A stretch of DNA of 64,000 nucleotides, from the NCBI RefSeq assembly GCF_013141715.1, contig NZ_WHOA01000069.1:1-64000 (forward strand), read 5' to 3'. The stretch is from Paenibacillus phytorum (GTDB taxonomy: Bacteria; Bacillota; Bacilli; Paenibacillales; NBRC-103111). A model generated the notes under the pieces. The model was not told where the DNA came from. It saw nothing but the letters and a program-made list of their open reading frames with translations, and searched no databases. A program made the translations under genes and the position numbers. This document shows positions 1 through 8,664 of the stretch, piece by piece (the first letter of the stretch is position 1; every line of letters begins with the position of its first letter).

Positions 1-891
1 AGTTGCTGTTGTTTTTTCAACGCCTGCTGCATCAAGACCGGATAAAGTAGCCGTGTACGTACCTTCGCTTACTTTCACATCAGTCAAAGTCAGTACAGCG
101 GATTTTTTATCATCAGCAAATTTCATAGTAGTTGCGATGTTAGCCGTTCCTTTTGTCAAAGCTACTGTTGCTTTAGCTGTATCTACTGGTTTATTGAAGC
201 TTACAGTTACTTGTTGCACGCCAGTTGCTTTCGCGCCAGTTACAGATACTTTACCAGCTGGTACGTATTGTTGTTTCGCTTCGTATGCACCCGTCAACAG
301 CAGGTCGCGAGTTGCGTTAGCCATACCGCCGAATGTGTTGTCTGTTCCGTTGGAAAGAAGTTTAAGTTCAAGTGCAAGAGCTACATAACCTTGTGCCCAA
401 CCAGAAACTGTTGTGTCTGTACCTGTTTTACCTTTTGCTGCTTCATCTTGACCAAGAACACGAACCAAGAAAGTAGCCAGTTGTTCTTTTGTTACTTTAC
501 CAGCTGGGTTATACTGACCTTCAGCATAGCCGTCAGTTACGCCTGCAGTTTTCAAAGCTTCGATGTAAGGAAGTGCATAACCATTTGCTGCGTCGGTTAC
601 ACTAACGTCAGTGAATGTGGATGTGTTCAAATCTTTGTTAACTTCAAGACCCATGATCAATGCCGCTACTTTCGCAAATTGTGCACGGTTCATTTCGTCT
701 TTCAGACCGAAAGTTGTTTCTGTCACGCCGTCAAAAATACCAGCAGTGATCATCGCATCGAATTTCACTTTTGTTGCTGCATCCAGGTCTTTCAAGTCTG
801 TAAAGTCAGCAGATGTTTTACCAAATGCGACGGATGAGAACATGGAAAGAGCCATAGCGGATGTAAGAACTACGGATAGTGTTTTCTTCAT
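1..891 (-). CDS. S-layer homology (SLH) domain surface protein, 5' part only
   Basis: The reading frame opens at ATG 891 and runs without a stop to base 1, so only the first 297 residues are present. A signal peptide (start MKKTLSVVLTSAMALSM, Ala-rich end) is followed by three SLH-type repeats at roughly residues 27-85, 90-150 and 150-200. After them comes an Ig-like segment that begins near KVSVTGAKATGVQQVTVSF. AGGAGG sits about 11 bases before the start. SLH domains bind pyruvylated secondary wall polymer, so the protein should be surface-anchored. With its N-terminal SLH set it is likely an S-layer protein like SpaA of Paenibacillus alvei, whose gene is also near csaB/tagA/tagO; that role is inferred. 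The C-terminal bulk lies outside the window. Confidence 0.85.
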   Translation of the reverse strand, partial: MKKTLSVVLTSAMALSMFSSVAFGKTSADFTDLKDLDAATKVKFDAMITAGIFDGVTETTFGLKDEMNRAQFAKVAALIMGLEVNKDLNTSTFTDVSVTDAANGYALPYIEALKTAGVTDGYAEGQYNPAGKVTKEQLATFLVRVLGQDEAAKGKTGTDTTVSGWAQGYVALALELKLLSNGTDNTFGGMANATRDLLLTGAYEAKQQYVPAGKVSVTGAKATGVQQVTVSFNKPVDTAKATVALTKGTANIATTMKFADDKKSAVLTLTDVKVSEGTYTATLSGLDAAGVEKTTAT

Positions 892-1230
892 AAAGGTTTG
901 TTTCCTCCTAATATTATGAAAGTTTTTTGTTATAAAAACTTATAACCAACGGGGCGACTAATGAATCATGACATGACTCTATGTAGCTTCGCGTCTATCA
1001 CCTTGGCTACATTAGTTAGTATACGTGACTGTATGCATAATTTCATTGATAAGTATTTTCCAATTAATTCGATCTGCTAGTAAAGAACCTATCACCTTTT
1101 GCACACATTTTGCCTACTTGATAAACTTACATTTTAGTTGTGAAGTAAATAAGTAGAGAAGCTGAGCGCCAGCTAAAAATTAGCTTAAAAAAACCTGAAT
1201 AGTTTTTTACTTAATTCCCATCGCCATAGC
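892..1230 (-). other. Long untranslated leader region of the SLH gene
   Basis: About 340 bases without a credible gene lie before the SLH gene. The stretch holds an inverted repeat (ATGTAGC at 981-987 with GCTACAT at 1006-1012) and a second hairpin (AAGTTTTT near 920 with AAAAACTT near 934-941) just before the ribosome site. A possible -10 (TATACT on the minus strand near 1020) has no good -35. Long structured leaders are common on S-layer mRNAs; that this is one is inference. Confidence 0.4.
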
Positions 1231-1272
1231 AAAAAAAGACTGCATCCGATAAATCGGACACAGTCTTTTTTT
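1231..1272 (-). terminator. Rho-independent terminator after the 1301-aa SLH gene
   Basis: The arms AAAAAGACTG and CAGTCTTTTT enclose an inner CCGAT/ATCGG pair and are flanked by A and T runs. The hairpin lies just after the stop at 1278 and could work in both directions. Confidence 0.85.
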
Positions 1273-1277
1273 ATTAT

Positions 1278-4200
1278 TTACTTAGGTAACTTACCACTTT
1301 GTTGCATTACACGGTATACAATTGCTGCCGCTTGAGCTCTGGTCATATTTCCTCTTGGATCAAAGCTGAACGTATCTTTCTTTTGACCTGCAACAGGAAC
1401 GTTTTTTATCCCATCCATGTAGCCTGATTTCACAACTGCTTCAATAGAAGGCATAGCGTAAGTACTCATAATGGTATCATCTGCATCAGTGAACTGCTTT
1501 TTCAAGTTTACCATTGATTTGTTTACATCAGCAGCTAATTTCATATTTGCAGCACGAGCAATCATAACAGCAGCATCTTCTCGAGTAATTGTGTTATTAG
1601 GCAAAAATAGGCCGTTAGAGTTTCCTCTGACAATACCGGTTCTAGCCCCAGCTTCAATATGCATGAAATCGAACAAACTACTGCTGTTTGGTAGACCAAG
1701 ACCTCTGCGAACATCCGCAAATGTCCCTTGGAAATTAGGGTTTGTAGGATCGTTAGTATGGTAACTCGAATCTTCATTTATTAACGGTACATCAAAACCT
1801 TTGACAAGTAACGTTACAAACTCACCACGAGTAATTGCATCATTAGGTAGGTATTGTCCAGTTGTCTTATTGTTCATTACACCTTTAGAATATAGCACAT
1901 CCAAGTAATCACGAGCCCAATCATGTGAGGTAACATCATTAAAGCTGTTATCCATATACATGACTTGGAAATAGCCAAAGCTTTCTACAGGGACTTTAAT
2001 AGAATGAGCTTTCGCGTCTACTACCCCGCCAATGTTCTTCCAACCTACATATTGATTACCACTACCGCTTGGGTCTAAGAAAGTACCGTATTGATATACT
2101 GTGATATATTTCCATGAGTCAGTTCTAATCTCTGGATCATATTCCATAGTTAATGTACCAGACTGCGTAGGTATCACTAGATTTTTAATGTATCTGGAAT
2201 AGAAACTGGTTTCTCCCGGTCCCGGTAAGGATGGAGATGGGAGATTTCCACTGCCTTGTAGCGCAGCTTTCAATGAATCATTTGTATCCGCAGCTGAAAG
2301 ATCAATAGTTCCTCCATCTACCCAGAAAAGTTTGCTTGCTGGTCTAAAACGTCCTGTAGGCTCCTGTAAGAATCGCATTCCAGCTTGTGTTTCAGAAGCT
2401 TTGTCTACGCGGCCATCGTCTTGATTGGCGATACCAAATACCAGCTTACGATCTGATGTAATGAATTGCTCTTTAGCAGTTCTGTCGTTACGCATCAATT
2501 TTGTGTCTTTAGGGAACGCCAACTGAAGATCGCCGTTAAATACGCTCATCTTGGAGGCAATGTTTGTTCTGTATTGTGCTCCTTCAATAGGCGTGTTTTG
2601 ATTCATTAGGATGAAACTACCCTTGACTTTATTGGGGCCGCGTGTAATTTCAAAGGTGACCGCGTTTTTACCTGCTTTTAAATTTGCTACATCGTATCTA
2701 AAAATTCCAGGAGAAGTTTGTGTAGCTGCAACTTTGCCAAACATGACAGTGTCAGCACCATCAGCTTGAATGATTACGGTCTGGAAGTTAGTATTAACGT
2801 TTGCTTGATCTATTTTGTCTACATTCTTTACGAAGTTGCTTGGTTGAACAAGAATGTAACTAACTGGCTGTTTAGTAATTGTAATCATTTTGCTTGTTGT
2901 GCGTCCTGAAGCATTCTTGGCTACAATTTCAAATACATAATCTCCATACTTGTCCATCGTGTAAGAGGTCGTAGTAAAATCATATTTATACGATTTCCCA
3001 TCAACTGAAACTTCTTGCTTGGCCCCATTTGCGACCAATGTCGGCGGTGTCGCACTTGCACCTGATGGAGTTTTTCTTAGATACAATATGGCTTCTGTGT
3101 TTAATTCAGCATTTCTAAGCGTTCCTGCTAGCTGAAGTGTGCTTGAAGACGTCAGATATGCACCTGTAGTATCTCCATCGGAGTAAGGAGTTAAGTTGAT
3201 ATTAGGAATCAATTTCTCGATGATCGGCGCGTAGTCACTAAGAACAAAAATGTCATAGTTTGTTTGCGTGACAAGAACTTTTGTGCCACCTGGCTTTAGG
3301 TAAAGTGAGAACTTAATCGTTTTTTTGCCATCTTCATTGAATAATGCGCTGAATTTAGCTCCCTCTGCCGCGCCAAACAATGTATTTATAGCAGTCTCAG
3401 TTACCGTAAAGTTCCCATTAGCATCAATTAGCGAACCAGTAGCAGGTGCTGGTTGAGTCAAAGGGATATTTACATCATTTACGGATAATTCCACTAGCGG
3501 ATAGTTTGCTGCAGGAAGATTAACAATCTTACCTGTGATACAAGGTCCACCTACTCCACCGCAAACTAATTCACCTTTACTCTTAACCACTTTCCCATTG
3601 TATAAATTGTTAACAATCACATAGGGTGCCCCAGAAATATTCAAACTGTATACCTTTGTGCCTGATGAATTAATACCAGTTCCATCTGTAGGTACGATTT
3701 TCATTGTTGTGAGCCCATCGGTAAGATCATGTAAATCAATCGTTGCTCTATATATCCCACTAGTCGCTGAAGTTTGAGAAACAGTATAGTCCCCATTCCC
3801 CACGAAACCTGGGATATTAACATTTACAGACGCAGTGTTGGCATTCGTATAAATATTAAGCTTGGCCGGGAATTCATTAATTTGACTTGTACCTAGCTCA
3901 CTTAATTTAACCTCAAATGCCTCCGGGCTACCTACGTTAAACTCCTGTTTTACTTCTTTCAAATAACCCTTATTTGGGTTCGTGTAATTAAAATTATATA
4001 CCGTAGGAATATTCGGGTTTCCAGATGCGGTAACAAGTCTAACTTCAATCTGCTGAGCAGTTGCACTTTGAGATAATGGTAAATCTACAGTTAATTTGTA
4101 CGTGTTGTAAGCTGTTGTGTCAGCTGTTTTTGTAACAACTGGATTAATAGCAGACCCATCTGATAAAGTGCCATTAACGTTACTCACTGGAGTAGTACTA

Positions 4201-5183
4201 CCAAATGTATAACGGAAACTCGCTCCGCCCGCGATACTAATGTCCGCGTACACATAATCTGTAACACCTGCAGTAATATTACCTTTACTATTTTTAATTT
4301 CAGTTGTAAATGTAATGTCTTTTTTCGTACTACTCGCTAAGCTTGGTTCAGTGATGAGCTTTTGGTCGGTTGAAGCAAGATCGCCCCAAAACCTTATGTT
4401 CCCGTTATAAGCAAAGCCTAAGCCATTATCATACTTAAACATTCTACTTGTAGTGTAGTAGTTCGTAGGGTTTTTGGAAATAAATTGAATCTGATTATCC
4501 CCTGGCTTCAAAGCTATATCTGTTACTCTTCCCGTATTCGTTAAGAAGGTAAATATACCGTTGGAAAAATTGGAAGCCTCAAAAGTCGAGCCGTTCACGA
4601 TCGCATTTACTTGAAAAGCATTGTTAGCATTACCTGTAATATTAACATTGGTATAAGGTCCAGAGGTCGGAAACATGCCACCTTCGGCAAACACATCATC
4701 GTTAATCTTCAAATTTGTAATGTTCGAAACCGGCGTAAAATAGGCCCATCCAGGTAATGATGGGATGCTGGAAGAACTCTCAAATTTTACGACAATTCTA
4801 TTTAAGCCTTCTGTGAGTTCTACATTTTGAAAAGTAATTTGGTTATTATTATTTGCATTTAAAATTGGGCGATTAGTTCGATTGGGAGTCGTGATCCCCG
4901 TAGTAACATTCGAAATTTCATAGTATATCTGTGAAATTTGATCTTGCGGGATTCCATTAATATCTACGCTCAATGTAACAGGGTTCGTTGTAAATCGTTG
5001 AACTGAGGAATCCTTAAACGCAGTAGCCGGTGGATCAGCTGGGTTAGGATCCGTATGTACATATAAATTAGTAATATTCAAAACCGGCGCAGCCGAAGCT
5101 GTCATTGGGGGCAGCAGAGCGAGTAGCATAGTGATCAACAAGCTTATGCTAATCCACTTATTTCTTAATAGCTTGGTTTTCAA
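1278..5183 (-). CDS. Large secreted protein with three C-terminal SLH domains
   Basis: A 1301-residue exported protein of unknown function. I place the start at TTG 5183, not at an upstream ATG, because AGGAGG lies eight bases before it. Translation from there gives a clean signal peptide (KTKLLRNKWISISLL, hydrophobic core, TASA-AP cleavage site). The long middle is Asn/Thr/Gly-rich and beta-strand-like, in keeping with stacked Ig-like modules. The last ~200 residues hold three SLH repeats: one starting at FNDVTSHDWARDYL, a divergent second with FLPNNTITREDAAVMIARA, and a third with FDPRGNMTRAQAAAIVYRV. It should be held on the wall by the pyruvylated polymer made by the genes next door. No catalytic motif was recognised. 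Confidence 0.85.
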   Translation of the reverse strand: MKTKLLRNKWISISLLITMLLALLPPMTASAAPVLNITNLYVHTDPNPADPPATAFKDSSVQRFTTNPVTLSVDINGIPQDQISQIYYEISNVTTGITTPNRTNRPILNANNNNQITFQNVELTEGLNRIVVKFESSSSIPSLPGWAYFTPVSNITNLKINDDVFAEGGMFPTSGPYTNVNITGNANNAFQVNAIVNGSTFEASNFSNGIFTFLTNTGRVTDIALKPGDNQIQFISKNPTNYYTTSRMFKYDNGLGFAYNGNIRFWGDLASTDQKLITEPSLASSTKKDITFTTEIKNSKGNITAGVTDYVYADISIAGGASFRYTFGSTTPVSNVNGTLSDGSAINPVVTKTADTTAYNTYKLTVDLPLSQSATAQQIEVRLVTASGNPNIPTVYNFNYTNPNKGYLKEVKQEFNVGSPEAFEVKLSELGTSQINEFPAKLNIYTNANTASVNVNIPGFVGNGDYTVSQTSATSGIYRATIDLHDLTDGLTTMKIVPTDGTGINSSGTKVYSLNISGAPYVIVNNLYNGKVVKSKGELVCGGVGGPCITGKIVNLPAANYPLVELSVNDVNIPLTQPAPATGSLIDANGNFTVTETAINTLFGAAEGAKFSALFNEDGKKTIKFSLYLKPGGTKVLVTQTNYDIFVLSDYAPIIEKLIPNINLTPYSDGDTTGAYLTSSSTLQLAGTLRNAELNTEAILYLRKTPSGASATPPTLVANGAKQEVSVDGKSYKYDFTTTSYTMDKYGDYVFEIVAKNASGRTTSKMITITKQPVSYILVQPSNFVKNVDKIDQANVNTNFQTVIIQADGADTVMFGKVAATQTSPGIFRYDVANLKAGKNAVTFEITRGPNKVKGSFILMNQNTPIEGAQYRTNIASKMSVFNGDLQLAFPKDTKLMRNDRTAKEQFITSDRKLVFGIANQDDGRVDKASETQAGMRFLQEPTGRFRPASKLFWVDGGTIDLSAADTNDSLKAALQGSGNLPSPSLPGPGETSFYSRYIKNLVIPTQSGTLTMEYDPEIRTDSWKYITVYQYGTFLDPSGSGNQYVGWKNIGGVVDAKAHSIKVPVESFGYFQVMYMDNSFNDVTSHDWARDYLDVLYSKGVMNNKTTGQYLPNDAITRGEFVTLLVKGFDVPLINEDSSYHTNDPTNPNFQGTFADVRRGLGLPNSSSLFDFMHIEAGARTGIVRGNSNGLFLPNNTITREDAAVMIARAANMKLAADVNKSMVNLKKQFTDADDTIMSTYAMPSIEAVVKSGYMDGIKNVPVAGQKKDTFSFDPRGNMTRAQAAAIVYRVMQQSGKLPK

Positions 5184-5395
5184 AACTAGTTCCTCCTTAT
5201 GTAATCTAAATGTTGTTAGTTTCGCCATAGTATAAGTATTAACTTTCAATTTACTTGCTAGGTTTCGACAATCCCTCCCATATTCTTCTATCATTCCTCA
5301 TGATTAGACGCGGCAAATAGCCAAAAGTTCTTGTACTTTACTTATCGGTCGAAACAAAGGAAATGTTTAGAGAAAGAAGAAAATTCATAAAATGC

Positions 5396-5423
5396 AAAAA
5401 AAATCCAACCCGAAGGTTGGATT
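5396..5423 (-). terminator. Terminator after the tagO-like gene
   Basis: Perfect 9-bp arms (AATCCAACC, GGTTGGATT) with a 4-base loop are followed on the minus strand by a run of T. It lies 13 bases after the tagO-like stop codon. Confidence 0.9.
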
Positions 5424-5436
5424 CCGATTTTATAGC

Positions 5437-6546
5437 TTATTTGCCCATTCGATCGCTCTGAACTTGCTTGCCTACAAGCCTTTGAAGGAAGTTCAGCACC
5501 GGCTTACGGCTCTTACTGATGATACCAATAGCTTCTGCTCCGACTAGCATAACTAGGAAGAGAGCCACGATGATCATGATTAGACCCCAAGTGGAATCTT
5601 GGGAGATAAAGACTGAACAAATGACCGCGCTGCCGCCAAAGATGGAGGCAATTCCGTAGATGATCAGTACGCTTGTACGATGACTGAATCCGAGCTGCAG
5701 CAAACAGTGATGCAGATGGCTTTTGTCCGGTGCAGAGATTGGCAATTTATTAACGTAGCGACGCATGATCGCAAAGAAGGTATCGGATAATGGCACGCCT
5801 AGAATCATAATAGGAATTAAAAGTGAAACAACGGCTGCTTGCTTAAAGCCGAGAATGGATAGAGTTGCTAGGGCGAAGCCTAGGAACAAGGCGCCGGAGT
5901 CGCCCATGAAGATTTTGGCCGGATGGAAGTTATAGAACATGAAGCCTATGATACTACCTAGTAAAATGACGCAAAGTAAAATAACGGTAACATTGCCCAT
6001 CATAAGAGCAAGAATTAGAATAGTAGTTGTAGCAATACCCGACACACCCGCTGACAAGCCGTCTAGGCCGTCAATCAAGTTAATCGCATTGGAAACACCG
6101 ACGATCCACAATATTGTAATCGGAATACTTAACCAGCCAATTGGCAGGTTGGTCGTTCCGAAAGGAATGTTAACGAGGTCGATCTTAAGTCCAAAGGAAA
6201 CAACGATGCAAGCGGCAATAAGTTGCCCGAGCAGCTTCCATTTGGGAGATAGTTGAAAACGATCATCCAAGGCACCCGTGACGACAATCACAAAGCCTCC
6301 GATTAGCAACCCAAATGCGGCATTGGAGTTAACGGCATCAAGTGCTGGAGAGACGACAAAATAAGCTCCGACGAATGCAAGGAATATCGCTAATCCTCCG
6401 AGACGCGGCATTATTCGGGTATGTACCTTACGATGGTTAGGGGCATCAACGGCACCAACCCAGAAGGCAAATTTTTTGACTAGGGGTGTCAGCAGCAGCG
6501 CCATTAAGCACGCAGCGATAAACCCAATCGCATATAATCCATACAT
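5437..6546 (-). CDS. tagO: UDP-GlcNAc:undecaprenyl-phosphate GlcNAc-1-phosphate transferase (TagO/WecA family)
   Basis: A polytopic membrane enzyme of the MraY/WecA superfamily. It transfers GlcNAc-1-phosphate to undecaprenyl phosphate, the first step of wall teichoic acid or secondary wall polymer synthesis. Visible family marks are LDDRF, the NLIDGLDGLSAG motif, MGDSGALFLGF and the late HLHH motif, set among about ten or eleven hydrophobic segments. The frame is open to 6621, but MYGLYAIGF at 6546 gives the usual N-terminus and family length (369 aa). GAGGAG lies 13 bases upstream and a weaker AAGAAG is closer. In P. alvei, tagO, tagA and csaB act together on the SLH-binding polymer. Nucleotide specificity is inferred. 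Confidence 0.88.
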   Translation of the reverse strand: MYGLYAIGFIAACLMALLLTPLVKKFAFWVGAVDAPNHRKVHTRIMPRLGGLAIFLAFVGAYFVVSPALDAVNSNAAFGLLIGGFVIVVTGALDDRFQLSPKWKLLGQLIAACIVVSFGLKIDLVNIPFGTTNLPIGWLSIPITILWIVGVSNAINLIDGLDGLSAGVSGIATTTILILALMMGNVTVILLCVILLGSIIGFMFYNFHPAKIFMGDSGALFLGFALATLSILGFKQAAVVSLLIPIMILGVPLSDTFFAIMRRYVNKLPISAPDKSHLHHCLLQLGFSHRTSVLIIYGIASIFGGSAVICSVFISQDSTWGLIMIIVALFLVMLVGAEAIGIISKSRKPVLNFLQRLVGKQVQSDRMGK

Positions 6547-6678
6547 GTCTTCTTCACAGCTCCTCTTGTCTTGGGTGGCAAGTAATCCGCCGAAATGAAT
6601 TATACTCCCATTTGCCCACAAATACCACTGCTAAATTCATCTGAAATGACCGTTTTCAGCCAATTTTCATAAATATTC

Positions 6679-7467
6679 TCATGGTTTGGTGACTTTCTCT
6701 TTATCACGCATCACTTTCAATGCAAATTTCGGGAGTAGAAGCATTCGTTTGTAACGCCAAGGCTCCTGCATCAGGCGATAGAACCACTCAAGACGTAGTT
6801 TTTGAAATAAAACCGGTGCTCGTTTTAGCTTGCCCGAAAGAACATCAAAACTTCCCCCAACACCCATCATGACGGGGACACCAATTTGTTGTTTGTATTT
6901 CCCAATCCATGGCTCTTGATTCGCAGCAGATCTTCCTACGAGAAGAATATCCGGAGCTGCATCCACGATATCTTGAATCACTTCAGCATCCTGCTCGTCT
7001 TTAAAATATCCATCACGTACGCCTACAAGCTTTATACTCGGATAGGCAGTACGAAGCTTCTCAGCTGCCGCATGGATAACCTCATTGGAAGCTCCAAGTA
7101 AGTATACTTTCCAGCTTTTCGACTCTCCGACTTTCATCAGCTCATGGATCAAATCATAGCCGGGAACCCGTTCTACAACAGGCTCGCCTACATATTTAGC
7201 CGCCCAGACGACACCCGTTCCATCAGGAACGATGAGTTCAGCGCGCTGCATCATGCTCAGATAAGCAGGATCATCTTGCGCGGCCATAACCATAATGGGA
7301 TTTGCGGTAATGACTTGATGGGGCTGTCTTTGTTCAATAACGTTCGTAAGGTAAGCTACGGTTTGGTCCATACTCATTTTGGAGATGGGCACTCCGTAGA
7401 TGCGAACTTTTGGTATTGCATTCGCAGATGCGACCTTAGACTGGATCGTTGTTGATGTTGAACTCAT
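6679..7467 (-). CDS. tagA: WecG/TagA/CpsF-family glycosyltransferase (likely ManNAc transferase)
   Basis: 262 residues with the WecG/TagA/CpsF signature: ANPIMVMAA, then the LIVPDGTGVVWAAK motif and the GVGGSFDVLSGK block. Family members transfer N-acetylmannosamine from UDP-ManNAc to GlcNAc-PP-undecaprenol, the committed step after TagO. Ribosome site GGAAGAG lies six bases before the ATG. It stands between the tagO-like gene and csaB on the same strand. UDP-ManNAc could come from the epimerase gene at 42852-43988. The most probable product is the ManNAc-GlcNAc backbone of the SLH-binding wall polymer; teichoic acid linkage synthesis is the alternative. Confidence 0.88.
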   Translation of the reverse strand: MSSTSTTIQSKVASANAIPKVRIYGVPISKMSMDQTVAYLTNVIEQRQPHQVITANPIMVMAAQDDPAYLSMMQRAELIVPDGTGVVWAAKYVGEPVVERVPGYDLIHELMKVGESKSWKVYLLGASNEVIHAAAEKLRTAYPSIKLVGVRDGYFKDEQDAEVIQDIVDAAPDILLVGRSAANQEPWIGKYKQQIGVPVMMGVGGSFDVLSGKLKRAPVLFQKLRLEWFYRLMQEPWRYKRMLLLPKFALKVMRDKEKVTKP

Positions 7468-7527
7468 AGATATCTCTTCCTTTAATTGACGTTGGAAATC
7501 GGATTTTGGTTGCTTTTTTATTCTTTC

Positions 7528-8664
7528 CTATTTGTTAGTTCTTTGTTTATAAAAAGAAATGATGCGCTGCGCAGGAAGCTGAGCCTGCGCTTTGAGCTCT
7601 TCGATGGCGGCGCGGCTGGACGCCGCCCAAGCCTCTCGGCCGCCGAGAAGGCGCTGCGCCTCGGCCGCAAAGGCATCCGCATCGAAGCGAGCTGTCGATG
7701 CGGCGGCTTTCATGCCAAGCCTATGGAGGAACTGGTCGATCTTCGGATCGTACGAGATGCCTACCATAGGCACGAACTGCGAGGCTGCATAAATCAAAGA
7801 ATGCAGCCTCATCCCGATCAGCAGGTCGCATTCCGCGACCTGTGCGAGCATATCCTGCGGATGGGCGATGCCTCGCACCATCTCCACCCGGGTCCCGTGA
7901 TCGCCGAGTCGATCGATCACGAATTGCGACGCCACCTCGTCCGAGGGGAGGTGGAAGGGCAAGAACCGCAGCCGCACGTTCGCATCGGCTGCGAGCAGCA
8001 CTTGCAGGGACTGCGAGAGAGCCTCTAGCTCTGAGCGGTCCTCATTCCAGAAGCGGACGGACATGCCGATCGTCCGCACTAAACCATCCGGCGCGAGGTC
8101 CGGCGCGCCGCCACTAGACCCGGTCCCGCGCAGCGGCAGCCCCATGACCGGGTCAGGCACTACCGTGATGCGCTCCCGCGGGAGCCGCATCTTCCCCAGC
8201 AGCTCCGCGGACTCCGTATCGCGGACCGACACATACGCGCAGCGCTGGAACACGCTGCGGATCCAGCCATAAAACATAGGGCGGCTAACCGGCCCGATGC
8301 CTTGCGAGTAAATAAACGTAGGCTTGCCCAGCCACTGCGCTATTTTCAAGACTGCCAAGTAATACGGGATCGTCTTCGAGCTTGTAGCATCCTGCAATAA
8401 ACTGCCACCGCCACTAATCAAACCATCACTTTCACGCAATGCTCGGAACAGTGAACCAGGTTTCATTCGATGATAAGCCTTCACACCGTACATCGCTGAC
8501 GTTTTCTCGGGATTAGCAGAAAGAACGATAGGCTCAATTTGTAATCCTTGCTCTCGACCTTGCTCCTGCAAAGCAAACAAAATCGACTGCAGCACAGCTT
8601 CATCTCCGCTATTATCGAAGCCATAGTAGCCGGATAGCGCTATTTTGACAACTGTGGCACCCAT
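7528..8664 (-). CDS. csaB: Polysaccharide pyruvyl transferase CsaB
   Basis: CsaB adds 4,6-ketal pyruvate to the secondary wall polysaccharide, which makes it a ligand for SLH domains. Seen here are the N-terminal KIALSGYYGFDNSGDEAVL, the GGGSLLQD segment and the LIGMRLHSLIYAA / GISYDPKIDQFL block near the C-terminus, all typical of the family. The start is the ATG at 8664 (MGATVVKIAL): AGGAG is nine bases ahead of it, whereas the TTG at 8673 touches the Shine-Dalgarno. It overlaps the upstream gene by 25 bases, so the two are co-transcribed. The 3' two-thirds (about 7560-8280) is markedly richer in G+C than its neighbours. Confidence 0.92.
   Translation of the reverse strand: MGATVVKIALSGYYGFDNSGDEAVLQSILFALQEQGREQGLQIEPIVLSANPEKTSAMYGVKAYHRMKPGSLFRALRESDGLISGGGSLLQDATSSKTIPYYLAVLKIAQWLGKPTFIYSQGIGPVSRPMFYGWIRSVFQRCAYVSVRDTESAELLGKMRLPRERITVVPDPVMGLPLRGTGSSGGAPDLAPDGLVRTIGMSVRFWNEDRSELEALSQSLQVLLAADANVRLRFLPFHLPSDEVASQFVIDRLGDHGTRVEMVRGIAHPQDMLAQVAECDLLIGMRLHSLIYAASQFVPMVGISYDPKIDQFLHRLGMKAAASTARFDADAFAAEAQRLLGGREAWAASSRAAIEELKAQAQLPAQRIISFYKQRTNK

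Noticed and set aside
7486-8272. Overlapping plus-strand frames across csaB
   Set aside because: They mirror the G+C-rich 3' part of csaB, which has clear family motifs on the minus strand.
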